NCBI GenBank assembly: GCA_910588045.1
Contig: CAJUPS010000035.1
Coordinates: forward strand, 1 to 30,467
DNA from: an uncultured Oscillospiraceae bacterium
GTDB taxonomy: Bacteria > Bacillota > Clostridia > Oscillospirales > Oscillospiraceae
Reading direction: 5' to 3'
Length of the DNA: 30,467 nucleotides
Shown here: positions 7,040 to 14,480 of the stretch, in pieces
Layout: each line of letters starts with the position of its first letter
How positions within the stretch are numbered: the first letter of the stretch is position 1
Notes under the pieces: generated by a model
Told to the model about the DNA's origin: nothing
The model's database searches: none
Seen by the model: only the letters and a program-made list of their open reading frames with translations
Translations under genes and position numbers: made by a program

Positions 7040-7058
7040 ATCCGAATTGGGATATTTG
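7040..7058. promoter_or_regulatory. Third copy of the MarR operator half, inverted
   Basis: Read on the minus strand this is CAAATATCCCAATTCGGAT. It matches the left operator arm of the first MarR promoter (CAAATATCCCATTTCGGAT, 4124-4142) at 18 of 19 positions. It lies in the 154-base gap between miaA and the MATE gene, the only sizeable gap inside operon A. No matching right arm or clear promoter is visible, so it could be a secondary operator controlling the exporter or the relic of a rearranged promoter. Confidence 0.55.
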
Positions 7059-7128
7059 TGGAAATTGGCTGCCAGTTTGTGATACAGCAGAATAAATATG
7101 CAAAAGTCAAGAAAGGATTTTATCCGCT

Positions 7129-8490
7129 ATGCAAGACAAAAACCTCGAATTAATGAAAAATGCGCCGATTCCAAAAGCGGTGTTGTCGTTGGCACTCCCC
7201 ACAGTGTTCAGTTCTATCGTCATTCTGCTCTACAATTTGGCGGATACCTATTTTATCGGGATGCTCAATGATAAGTTCCAGCTCGGTGCGGTATCTCTTG
7301 CTTACCCCATTTTTACAGTCGTCCAGGCTATCGGCAACATCTTTGCCATCGGTGCGTCCCCGTATATTTCACGCTGTCTTGGGGCACAGGAACACGATAA
7401 GGTAAAAAGGGCCAGTTCGGTGGCGGTTTGGACATCGGTTGGGATCACCCTTGCTCTGACAGTAATTTACTTTATGTTCAACAAGCCCTTCTTGGATATG
7501 CTGGGCACTGATGCGAACACTTTCCTGCCCACAAAGCACTACCTGGACATCTGCGTGCTATTCGGCATTTTTATGACCATGCAGACAGTCATGCAGGCTT
7601 TCCTTCGATCAGAGGGCAAGATCAAAGAATCCGTTATCGGCATGGTAATCGGAACGATCACGAACATCGTCCTGGACCCCATTTTTATTCTTCCCTGGGG
7701 TCTTAATATGGGTACCGGCGGTGCCGCGTGGGCAACTATCCTCGGCAACGCTGTGTCGGTTGTTTACTTTGCTATCATTTACTTCAAGCGCAACTGCTTT
7801 GTTTCCATTCGCTTTCGTGACTTCAAACCATCAAAAGAGATTTACAGTGAAGTACTCAGGATTGGTGTTCCATCCTCTGCCGGTCAAATCCTGATGGGGG
7901 CAACCAATATGGTATTCAATGTCCTGGCTGTCCCCTACGGCGACTATGTGATTCCGGCCTATGGCGTTGCCGGTAAGATGATGTATATCAGTATTATCAT
8001 CGTCAACGGGTACACCAGCGGATACCTGCCTCTGGCAGGCTACAACTACGGTGCGAAGAATATGAAGCGGGTGCGCTCCGCGTTTAAATTCATGCTGATC
8101 TCCTCCACGGCTCTGTGCCTTGTACTGCTGATCCCGCTCCTGTTCCTGGCGAGAGGCTTTATGGGGCTATTCACGACTGATCCTGAAGTCATTGATATGG
8201 GTGTACGCTTCTTACAGATGTACGCAATCTGTATGCCAGTCCTTGGGATGCAGTCCACCTTTATGTCCACTTTGCAGGTTCTGGGAAAGGCTTTGCGCGC
8301 GATGATTATCACCATTGGCCGTCAGACAGTCATCTTCTATCCACTGGTCTATGGTCTGAATCATTTCTTCGGATTGTCGGGTCTGGTTGTTTCCAACTCC
8401 ATTGCGGATATTTTCAATACACTCATTTCTGCGTTGCTGGTGGCTGCGCCACTGCGTCAAATGATAAAAGAATCAAAGGAGGCGGCTTAA
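7129..8490 (+). CDS. MATE family efflux transporter
   Basis: This 453-residue polytopic membrane protein exports cationic drugs or metabolites by sodium or proton antiport. It has about 12 membrane segments in two related halves. The N-terminus (NAPIPKAVLSLALPTVFSS) and the motifs DTYFIGMLND, IGNIFAIGASPYISRCLG and, in the second half, GYTSGYLPLAGYNYGAKN are typical of the MepA/NorM-like branch common in Clostridia. Length is normal. The start has an AGAAAGGA site. It is followed after one base by a cytidylate-kinase-like gene, a pairing seen elsewhere in Clostridia. It is led by the only large gap in the operon, which holds an operator-like copy, so it may be separately regulated. Confidence 0.93.
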   Translation: MQDKNLELMKNAPIPKAVLSLALPTVFSSIVILLYNLADTYFIGMLNDKFQLGAVSLAYPIFTVVQAIGNIFAIGASPYISRCLGAQEHDKVKRASSVAVWTSVGITLALTVIYFMFNKPFLDMLGTDANTFLPTKHYLDICVLFGIFMTMQTVMQAFLRSEGKIKESVIGMVIGTITNIVLDPIFILPWGLNMGTGGAAWATILGNAVSVVYFAIIYFKRNCFVSIRFRDFKPSKEIYSEVLRIGVPSSAGQILMGATNMVFNVLAVPYGDYVIPAYGVAGKMMYISIIIVNGYTSGYLPLAGYNYGAKNMKRVRSAFKFMLISSTALCLVLLIPLLFLARGFMGLFTTDPEVIDMGVRFLQMYAICMPVLGMQSTFMSTLQVLGKALRAMIITIGRQTVIFYPLVYGLNHFFGLSGLVVSNSIADIFNTLISALLVAAPLRQMIKESKEAA

Positions 8491-8491
8491 T

Positions 8492-9109
8492 ATGGCGAGG
8501 ACGGTTATCACGATCAGCCGGGAGTTTGGCAGCGGCGGGAGAAGCATCGCAAAGGCCGTGGCCGAGGCGCTGAATATTCCCTATTACGATAAGGAGTTGA
8601 TTAAGCAGGTGGCCGAAAAGACCGACCTGTCCCCGGAATATGTAGAGAATACCGGGGAACACGCCCCTGGCAAATCCGTCTTTTCCTTCTTGCCGAACCT
8701 GGGAATGCCTCAAAATTTCTTTAAGGGGATCAGCACCGAGGACTTCCTGTGGAGTATGCAGCGAAATGTGATCCTGGATTTGGCGGAAAAAGGGTCCTGT
8801 GTCATCGTGGGCCGGAGCGCCGATTACATCCTCAAGGACAACCCGGATGCCCTCCATGTGTTCATCCACGCAGCCACGGCGTTCAAAGCGGATCGTATCG
8901 TGCGCCTGTACGGCGAGAGTAAAAAGAAGCCGGAGGAACGGCTGGCGGACAAGGACGGGAAGCGCCGCGCCCACTATAAGCACTTCACCGGCAGGGCGTG
9001 GGGGCAGAGCCAGAATTATCATCTCTCTCTGGACAGCAGTAAGATCGGGCTTGAAAAATGCGTTTCTATCATTGTGGACCTCGTTGGGATGGAACGAAAA
9101 AATGAATGA
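8492..9109 (+). CDS. Cytidylate kinase-like family protein
   Basis: The 205-residue protein belongs to the AAA_26/cytidylate-kinase-like P-loop family. It starts with ITISREFGSGGRSIA (about 6-20), in which the FGSGGR loop binds nucleotide phosphate. It continues with LNIPYYDKELI and a later CVIVGRSADYILKD. These proteins resemble CMP kinase, but their true substrate is mostly unknown. It starts one base after the MATE stop, with AAAGGAGG inside the MATE end, so the two are co-translated. It closes operon A; the second MarR promoter begins 24 bases after its stop, with no obvious terminator between, so read-through into operon B is possible. Confidence 0.88.
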   Translation: MARTVITISREFGSGGRSIAKAVAEALNIPYYDKELIKQVAEKTDLSPEYVENTGEHAPGKSVFSFLPNLGMPQNFFKGISTEDFLWSMQRNVILDLAEKGSCVIVGRSADYILKDNPDALHVFIHAATAFKADRIVRLYGESKKKPEERLADKDGKRRAHYKHFTGRAWGQSQNYHLSLDSSKIGLEKCVSIIVDLVGMERKNE

Positions 9110-9133
9110 AAAATGAACATTTTCCGCCTCCTC

Positions 9134-9189
9134 TTGACAAGTATCCCGATTCGGACTATAATGCCCAACAAGTCCGAAATAGGATACTT
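9134..9189 (+). promoter_or_regulatory. Promoter and palindromic operator of the second MarR operon
   Basis: TTGACA (9134-9139), a 17-base spacer and TATAAT (9157-9162) form a consensus promoter. Its spacer is the left arm (9139-9157) of an inverted repeat whose right arm is 9171-9189; the arms match at 17 of 19 positions. The outer part reads AAGTATCC and the inner part TTCGGACT. The layout is that of an autoregulated MarR operator covering the -10 box, and the left arm is shared with the promoter at 4120. Confidence 0.8.
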
Positions 9190-9208
9190 GTAATAAGGGG
9201 GGAGCCAC

Positions 9209-9661
9209 ATGAGCGGTGATTTTAAGGAGTATCTGGAATTGGTGAATCAGCAGATCAAAGAACTTGTGGGGATCTATCGCGGGGCCGTCAGCCGTTCCGG
9301 AATTTCTGAGAATGAATTTTGGGTCTGGTATTCTCTGGTGGCTGTGGACGGCGAATACTCCCAGCAGGATATTTGCAGCACATGGTCCCTGTCAAAGCAG
9401 ACGGTCAATACCATTGTCATGCACATGGTACAGAAGGGATTTGTCTCCCTGGAAGTCGTCCCCGGCACCCGCAACCGCAAGAATATCCGTTTGACGCAGG
9501 CGGGCAGAGAATATGGGGAAAGCATTGTGATGCCCATTTCCGAGGCCGAACAGAGGGCGTTTGAAAAACTGCCCTTAGAACATTGGGCTGCCTGCACACG
9601 CGCGTTCAGCATATACATTGATGCCTTGAGACAAGAGATCCATGACTCAGCGGAAAAATAA
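9209..9661 (+). CDS. MarR family transcriptional regulator (operon B)
   Basis: A 150-residue winged-helix protein, paralogous to the one at 4193-4666. It carries EYSQQDICSTWSLSKQTVNT (about 50-69, recognition helix), KGFVSLEVVPGTRNRKNIRL (wing) and SEAEQRAF in the C-terminal dimerisation helices. The start ATG follows a GGGGGGAG site. It heads a tightly packed operon for lipid-modifying enzymes. As with its paralogue, the promoter contains a palindrome it most likely binds itself. Because the operators of the two regulators are nearly the same, cross-regulation is likely. The ligand is unknown. Confidence 0.92.
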   Translation: MSGDFKEYLELVNQQIKELVGIYRGAVSRSGISENEFWVWYSLVAVDGEYSQQDICSTWSLSKQTVNTIVMHMVQKGFVSLEVVPGTRNRKNIRLTQAGREYGESIVMPISEAEQRAFEKLPLEHWAACTRAFSIYIDALRQEIHDSAEK

Positions 9662-9679
9662 AATTGGCGGTCAAAGGGT

Positions 9680-10285
9680 ATGACGGGGAAGAATATGAAA
9701 AAGCGCACGACAGCCGAAACCGAAAACAGGATCATCACAATACCCAATATTCTCTCTGTGTGCCGGATCATAATGATCCCCGTGTTTATTTGGGCCTATA
9801 TCTGCCGCAAAGAATACCTCCTGTCATTTTGGATCTTACTGCTCTCCGGAGCGACAGACTTGGCCGACGGCTTTATTGCCCGGAAGTTTCACATGATAAG
9901 CAATCTGGGCAAGGCGCTCGATCCTCTGGCAGATAAATTGACCCAGGGAGCGGTACTGTTATGTCTTGGCGGCAGATACCCGCGGATGTTTTTCCTGGCG
10001 GGGCTGCTCATTGCGAAAGAGATCATTACGGGGCTGATGTCATTGTCAGCGATCCGCAGAACAAGAGAAGTAAAAAGTGCAGATTGGCATGGGAAGATCA
10101 CCACTTGCCTGCTATATTTTACTATGCTGCTGCACATTTTCTGGAGCGGTATTCCGCAAACAATAAGCATTTTGCTGACGGTCCTCTGTGTAATCGCCAT
10201 GGTTATTTCCTTTGTGATGTATTTCCGCCGGAATGTTATCCTGCTCAGAAAGGGAGGATCATCCGGTAATGGAGGGAACATATGA
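9680..10285 (+). CDS. CDP-alcohol phosphatidyltransferase
   Basis: Membrane enzyme that moves a phosphatidyl group from CDP-diacylglycerol to an alcohol such as glycerol-3-phosphate (PgsA-like). The full signature D-x2-DG-x2-AR-x8-G-x3-D-x3-D is present: D60, D63, G64, A67, R68, G77, D81 and D85, counted from the ATG at 9680. About six hydrophobic segments follow the family pattern. The start could instead be the ATG at 9695; neither has an ideal ribosome site. The 201-residue length is normal. It lies 18 bases after the MarR gene, and the next gene begins one base after its stop. In this operon it probably supplies or diverts phospholipid for a modified lipid rather than being the housekeeping PgsA. 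Confidence 0.9.
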   Translation: MTGKNMKKRTTAETENRIITIPNILSVCRIIMIPVFIWAYICRKEYLLSFWILLLSGATDLADGFIARKFHMISNLGKALDPLADKLTQGAVLLCLGGRYPRMFFLAGLLIAKEIITGLMSLSAIRRTREVKSADWHGKITTCLLYFTMLLHIFWSGIPQTISILLTVLCVIAMVISFVMYFRRNVILLRKGGSSGNGGNI

Positions 10286-10286
10286 T

Positions 10287-10832
10287 ATGACTGGTTTCCT
10301 AAAGTGCATTCTATTTCTGGCAGCAACAGGCTTCGGCCTTTTCCTCGTTGGCCGTGTCGTACCCAAGGACCGCTTCCAAGCGGATCGTTTTCCATTCCGG
10401 CTATTCCCTTTTGAACAGGATGGGCGCATATACGATGCGCTTCATATCAAAAAGTGGAAAGAGGGATTCCCGGATATGAGCGTGATCCTCCCGGCTTTGA
10501 TTCCCTCAAAAAGACTTCCGAAGGTCCTCACTGCGGCGCAAATAACATCCATGATCCAGGAGACTTGCATTGCGGAATGGACACATGACCTGTTGTGCCT
10601 CGCAGGGTTTGGCTGCGTCTTTTTATGGAAGGGTATCGGCGGATGGCTTGTGTCCTTGCTATATGCTGCAGGAAATCTGCCCTATATCATCATTCAGCGA
10701 TATAACCGGCCCAAGTTTGTACGGCTCTTAAAAAGGCTGCAAGCAAAAGAGGCCGGGCGCACAAACAGAAAGCAGGAAAATATCCGTGAAAAAGGTACTT
10801 CTATTGAGCTGCAGTACGGGGCAAGGCCATAA
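10287..10832 (+). CDS. CrtO-like acyltransferase (glycosyl-diaponeurosporenoate acyltransferase family)
   Basis: The 181-residue protein resembles the small membrane acyltransferases typified by staphylococcal CrtO, which esterifies a glycosylated carotenoid. Visible family traits are the FPFRLFPFEQDGRIYDALHIKKWKE block (two pieces around residues 33-58), a middle IQETCIAEWTHD with a likely catalytic acid/histidine, and the C-terminal LPYIIIQRYNRPKF, flanked by three or so membrane segments. I chose the ATG at 10287, which has GGAGGG 10 bases before; an ATG at 10269 is possible. No carotenoid genes are near. Its neighbours are a lipid glycosyltransferase and a phosphatidyltransferase, so it more likely acylates a glycolipid. 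It overlaps the next gene by 47 bases. Confidence 0.72.
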   Translation: MTGFLKCILFLAATGFGLFLVGRVVPKDRFQADRFPFRLFPFEQDGRIYDALHIKKWKEGFPDMSVILPALIPSKRLPKVLTAAQITSMIQETCIAEWTHDLLCLAGFGCVFLWKGIGGWLVSLLYAAGNLPYIIIQRYNRPKFVRLLKRLQAKEAGRTNRKQENIREKGTSIELQYGARP

Positions 10833-11925
10833 CTCCTGCGCTCAGGCTATAAAGGAATATTTTGAGCCGCATGGTGTTCGTTGTGATCTGAGAGATTCCT
10901 TCGACTTTATATCCAAACCGTTTGCTCAATTTGTGTCGTGGGGACACAGCTTCATATACCGCTATCTTCCGGGACTGTTCCGTTGGGGATACAATTACAG
11001 CAAAACCCATCCGGCGGTTTTTCACAAAAGCTCCGGCATTTATAAGCTGCTGACGGCGGGTGCGGAGCGTCTGTATCAGCACCTGTCAAACGGCCGGTTT
11101 GATACTGTAATTTGTACCCATGTTTTTTCCGCCATTATGCTGACCCATATGCTGAAAAGGCACCCGCTTCCTGTTCAAACCGCGTTTGTCGCTACAGACT
11201 ACACCTGCCACCCTGGTATGGATACGGTGGATCTTCAGCAATACTTTATTCCCAACGTACAGCTGGCGGATGATTTTGCAGCCTGCGGGATTCCACGCTA
11301 CCGCATAACCGCGACTGGAATCCCGATCAGGCAGGAATTTTTGACGCAGGTGGATGAGGCGGAAGCCAGAGTGCGCCTCCATATTGGCGGAGGAAGCAGG
11401 CATCTTGTTATGATGTGTGGCAGTATGGGATGCGGGCCTATGTCCAGAATGCTGAAGCAGATGGCCCCCATCCTTCCTAAAGATGCGGAGATTTCTGTAA
11501 TTTGCGGGACAAATAAGCGCCTCTATGCAAAGCTGAAGCACAGGTATAAGGCAAATTCCAAGATCCACATTATTGGCTATACCAACCAAATGCCACTGTA
11601 TATGGATTCGGCGGACCTATACCTGACAAAGCCAGGTGGGATCAGTATAACCGAGGCGGCAATGAAAAAACTGCCAATGGCGTTTGTCAATGCGGTTGCG
11701 GGCTGCGAACAATACAATATGAACTTTTTTATAGGTATGGGAGCGGCCATCACCGCAGATTCACCCCGGCTTTTAGCCGTGAGGAGCATCCGCCTGTTAT
11801 GCTCTACCGCTGACAGGCAGCCTATGGAGAGGGTCTTGTGGTCATACCGGAAGCAGGACGGTGCGAAGAATATTTTTGACGCACTGAACAAGGAAGTGTG
11901 CGTATGCGAAGATCAAATATCATAG
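10786..11925 (+). CDS. MGDG synthase / diacylglycerol glucosyltransferase-like GT (GT28 fold)
   Basis: This 379-residue GT-B enzyme has an N-terminal MGDG-synthase domain with LLLSCSTGQGHNSCAQAI (about 5-22; the GxGH loop contacts acceptor and nucleotide). A C-terminal Glyco_tran_28 domain has LVMMCGSMGCGPMSRM (about 206-221) and the donor-binding KPGGISITEA (282-291). Relatives move glucose or galactose from UDP-sugar onto diacylglycerol at the inner membrane face (UgtP, MGDG synthase). Start is GTG at 10786 with AGGA upstream, overlapping the previous gene. The next gene overlaps its end. It is the central enzyme of the presumed glycolipid operon. Which sugar and acceptor it uses cannot be told from sequence alone. 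Confidence 0.9.
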   Translation: MKKVLLLSCSTGQGHNSCAQAIKEYFEPHGVRCDLRDSFDFISKPFAQFVSWGHSFIYRYLPGLFRWGYNYSKTHPAVFHKSSGIYKLLTAGAERLYQHLSNGRFDTVICTHVFSAIMLTHMLKRHPLPVQTAFVATDYTCHPGMDTVDLQQYFIPNVQLADDFAACGIPRYRITATGIPIRQEFLTQVDEAEARVRLHIGGGSRHLVMMCGSMGCGPMSRMLKQMAPILPKDAEISVICGTNKRLYAKLKHRYKANSKIHIIGYTNQMPLYMDSADLYLTKPGGISITEAAMKKLPMAFVNAVAGCEQYNMNFFIGMGAAITADSPRLLAVRSIRLLCSTADRQPMERVLWSYRKQDGAKNIFDALNKEVCVCEDQIS

Positions 11926-12632
11926 ATTATCGTCATTTTCGTTTTGGAAAATTGAACACGCCGGAATTTGAGCATCTGAAGTACCTGGCCTACTGGCCCG
12001 TGTTCGGATTTTTCTTTCTGCTGGTAGAACGGTTGTGGATTCGGGAGAGCTATTTCCCGATCCACTGTGCCTGGGATGATGCGATTCCGTTTTGCGAACA
12101 CTTTCTGGTCCCCTATCTGTTCTGGTTTGTTTTTCTGGTTGGTATCCACATCTATACTCTGCTGTTTGATGCAGAATCCTTCAAAAAAATGATGAAGTTC
12201 ATCATGGTATCTTATTCTGCGGCCATGCTGATTTACATCCTGTTTCCCAACTGCCAGGAACTGCGTCCCTTGGCATTTGAACGGGACAATCTGTTTACCC
12301 GCTTTCTGACAGGCTTTTATCAGTTTGACACAAATACAAATGTGTGTCCCTCCATCCATGTGATCGGCTCGGTCGCTGTCATGCTGGCTGCGTGGAACAG
12401 CAAGCATTTCAGCAAACCGGGGTGGCGGATCGTCTTCTGCGTGACGGCCTTCCTGATTTCCATATCGACTGTGTTTCTGAAACAACATTCGATCCTGGAT
12501 GTCCTGGCGGCAATTCCCATCTGCGTGATAACCGGGATCGCTGTTTATGGACGCGGCACTAGAAAAACGCAAGTAAGATATTTGAATGGCCGGTCAAGCG
12601 ACAAATATTTACAGAGGGCAGGACGGGGGTAA
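11904..12632 (+). CDS. PAP2 family phosphatase, membrane bound
   Basis: The 242-residue protein has about six membrane segments and a PAP2 core: CPSIH (148-152; H152 is the catalytic acid) and S188-T-x5-H195-x3-D199, with H195 as nucleophile. In the usual SR-x5-H motif the arginine is replaced here by threonine 189, and motif 1 is only partly visible around ELRPL. The family dephosphorylates lipid phosphates such as phosphatidate or phosphatidylglycerophosphate; some members are inositol-phosphorylceramide-synthase-like transferases. ATG 11904 has AGGA upstream; a GTG at 11898 is possible. It overlaps the glycosyltransferase gene and likely recycles or makes the lipid precursor for it. Confidence 0.85.
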   Translation: MRRSNIIDYRHFRFGKLNTPEFEHLKYLAYWPVFGFFFLLVERLWIRESYFPIHCAWDDAIPFCEHFLVPYLFWFVFLVGIHIYTLLFDAESFKKMMKFIMVSYSAAMLIYILFPNCQELRPLAFERDNLFTRFLTGFYQFDTNTNVCPSIHVIGSVAVMLAAWNSKHFSKPGWRIVFCVTAFLISISTVFLKQHSILDVLAAIPICVITGIAVYGRGTRKTQVRYLNGRSSDKYLQRAGRG

Positions 12633-12636
12633 GCTG

Positions 12637-13764
12637 ATGAAGACGAAGCAATATCTGTTCGTTACAGTTGTAGGTGTCAGCCTTTTTGCTGCTTTGATGA
12701 ACCTGCCGGCTGTGCTGGAGGCTGCCGAAGAACTGGTCAGTCTTGTGCTTCCGATCATCGTCGGCAGTATCCTGGCGCTATTTATCAACGTGCCGATGAA
12801 CGGGATAAAGAAGCGGCTTAAAAAAGTATTTCACGGATCAAAAAAGCAGCCGCCGGATAAACTGATCCATATTCTCAGCTTCATTCTGACTCTGTGCCTT
12901 GTTTTTCTGATTCTGGTCGCTGTTTTGACCCTGCTGATCCCGGAGATCATCCGCTCATCCAGAAATCTGTATGACCAGATCAAAACCGACATCCCGCAAT
13001 GGCTTGCGTATCTGGACACACAGCAGATCAACGCCGAGTGGCTGGAGGAATTGCTCTCTGACATTGATGAGAAACAGATGATGGGGCATATTACGCAGGG
13101 GGTAGATGCGCTGCTCCCCAACGTGGTAAATGCGCTTACGTCCACTGTCAGCGGATTGATGACGGCGGCGTTTTCGGTCATCATCTCCATCTACATGACC
13201 TTGGGAAAAGAACGGGTATACCGTCACGCAAGAAAGCTGGTATGCGCTTATCTAAAACCCGGTCAGGCCAAAGGCATCCTCCACTTCTGCCAGGTTTTCC
13301 AACAATCTTTTACAAAATTTCTTACCGGACAATGCACAGAAGCGTTGATCCTCGGTACGTTCATGTTTGCGGCCTTTAAGGTTTTCCATCTGCCTTACGG
13401 CAGCCTGGTGGGTGTACTGACCGCGGTATGTGCCATCATCCCCTATGTCGGCGCGTTTATTTCCTGCGGAGTCAGTATTTTCCTGACAGTACTGTTCGAT
13501 CCGACACTGGTGATCCGGTGTGCTCTGGTATATTTGGCAGTCCAGTTTATCGAAAACCAGTTGATTTATCCAAGGGTGGTAGGCGATTCCGTGGGACTGC
13601 CGCCTCTTTATACGCTGATTGCCGCCATGATTGGTGGAAAACTGTTTGGAATCCTCGGAATTTTATTCTTTATTCCGCTCATGGCTGTGGCTGTTGAGCT
13701 GGTAAAAGAGGATGCTGAACAGAGATTGCAGGTCAGGAAGGATCTGTCTCTTTATCAAAATTAG
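12637..13764 (+). CDS. AI-2E family transporter (PerM/YhhT-like permease)
   Basis: The 375-residue protein has the AI-2E-exporter-like fold: paired hydrophobic segments at the N-terminus, a large soluble loop in the middle (about residues 75-180), and a C-terminal cluster of membrane segments. That cluster has PYGSLVGVLTAVCAIIPYVGAFI and FIENQLIYPRVVGDSVGLPP (about 245-345), the family's most conserved part. I chose ATG 12637 with a GGGGG site; an earlier in-frame ATG at 12586 would overlap the previous gene. Substrates of most members are unknown, and the name does not prove AI-2 transport. In this operon it may move a lipid or envelope precursor. Confidence 0.88.
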   Translation: MKTKQYLFVTVVGVSLFAALMNLPAVLEAAEELVSLVLPIIVGSILALFINVPMNGIKKRLKKVFHGSKKQPPDKLIHILSFILTLCLVFLILVAVLTLLIPEIIRSSRNLYDQIKTDIPQWLAYLDTQQINAEWLEELLSDIDEKQMMGHITQGVDALLPNVVNALTSTVSGLMTAAFSVIISIYMTLGKERVYRHARKLVCAYLKPGQAKGILHFCQVFQQSFTKFLTGQCTEALILGTFMFAAFKVFHLPYGSLVGVLTAVCAIIPYVGAFISCGVSIFLTVLFDPTLVIRCALVYLAVQFIENQLIYPRVVGDSVGLPPLYTLIAAMIGGKLFGILGILFFIPLMAVAVELVKEDAEQRLQVRKDLSLYQN

Positions 13765-13778
13765 AAAGGAAAATTATT

Positions 13779-14093
13779 ATGAAAAAAGCATTGAAGAATT
13801 TATTGTTTGGCGCTGGCATTGCCGCTATGGGGATGCTCGCATATTCCCTGTGGAAAGAAGCGGAGGAGCCTGTCGTGGTGCAGAATACAAATACCAATTC
13901 TGCTTCAACTACCCTGTCTAAAGAATATGTGGAGCGCCGGAGACAGCAAATCAGGGAAGCTGCCGAAGCCAGGAGAGCCGCCCAGCAGGAAGCTCCTGCA
14001 ATGTCCTCTGGGGAAGAAATGCCGCAGGATGGTGAATCCCTCCATGAGGCCGATGAAAAGCCGGAAGAAGGCAGTGCCACGCTTGGCGAGTAA
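13779..14093 (+). CDS. Small membrane-anchored protein with acidic/coiled tail
   Basis: The 104-residue protein starts with a lysine pair and one hydrophobic segment (about 8-24), which reads as a signal anchor. It continues with a helical RRRQQIREAAEARRAAQQEA stretch and a Glu/Asp/Pro-rich tail. The start has an AGAAAGGA site, 14 bases after the permease stop. I know no family. It is the last gene of operon B. Beyond its TAA the same frame continues for about 20 codons of the same acidic, proline-rich composition to a second TAA, so the stop may be a recent nonsense change. Confidence 0.65.
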   Translation: MKKALKNLLFGAGIAAMGMLAYSLWKEAEEPVVVQNTNTNSASTTLSKEYVERRRQQIREAAEARRAAQQEAPAMSSGEEMPQDGESLHEADEKPEEGSATLGE

Positions 14094-14480
14094 GATGCCG
14101 CGCCCGATGGACCCGCGCCCCTGGAGCAAGATGAGAAACTGCAAGTGGAACCGTAATGGCAACTGCGAAATAGGCATGATGCTGCATAGTATCTGATTCT
14201 TTCTTTGAATAAACAATATATCTGACTTACACAGAGAGATCTGAATAATTTCGGATTTACTTCTGCCTCTGACCGAGGTCTGATGGGCCAATCTGCCTTG
14301 TGCGGATTGGCCCCCTATTTTTTGGCTCTGCCGTTCCAGCAGAGCCAGCATATAGCCTCAATAAAAATTTTTTCGTTTTTTTGCGATGACCTTTCCGGTT
14401 TGCCCAGGTGAGATGTGTTTTAGATAAGCGAGGAGGGGCGAAAGCACAGGCTCACATCTGCTGAAAGGGAGGGATGGGAC
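14094..14480. other. Intergenic region between operon B and the mobile element
   Basis: Apart from the terminator described separately, this 387-base stretch holds the in-frame extension of the previous gene (to about 14155), a 12-base match (14248-14259, ATTTCGGATTTA) to the MarR operator/-10 region at 4134-4145, and an inverted repeat AGATGTG (14411-14417) with CACATCT (14453-14459) ahead of the sigma-factor gene. I see no protein gene. Confidence 0.5.
14285..14322 (+). terminator. Rho-independent terminator of operon B
   Basis: GGGCCAATC (14285-14293) pairs with GATTGGCCC (14305-14313) and is followed by a T-rich run (14317-14322). It marks the end of the lipid operon before the mobile-element genes. 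Confidence 0.85.

Noticed and set aside
6944..7153. Plus-strand frame filling the gap between miaA and MATE
   Set aside because: It overlaps genes on both sides, has no ribosome site and no family likeness, and the gap has operator-like sequence instead.
12637..13764. Quorum-sensing AI-2 exporter
   Set aside because: The family name is historical; nothing in the operon (no luxS or lsr genes) supports AI-2 transport.
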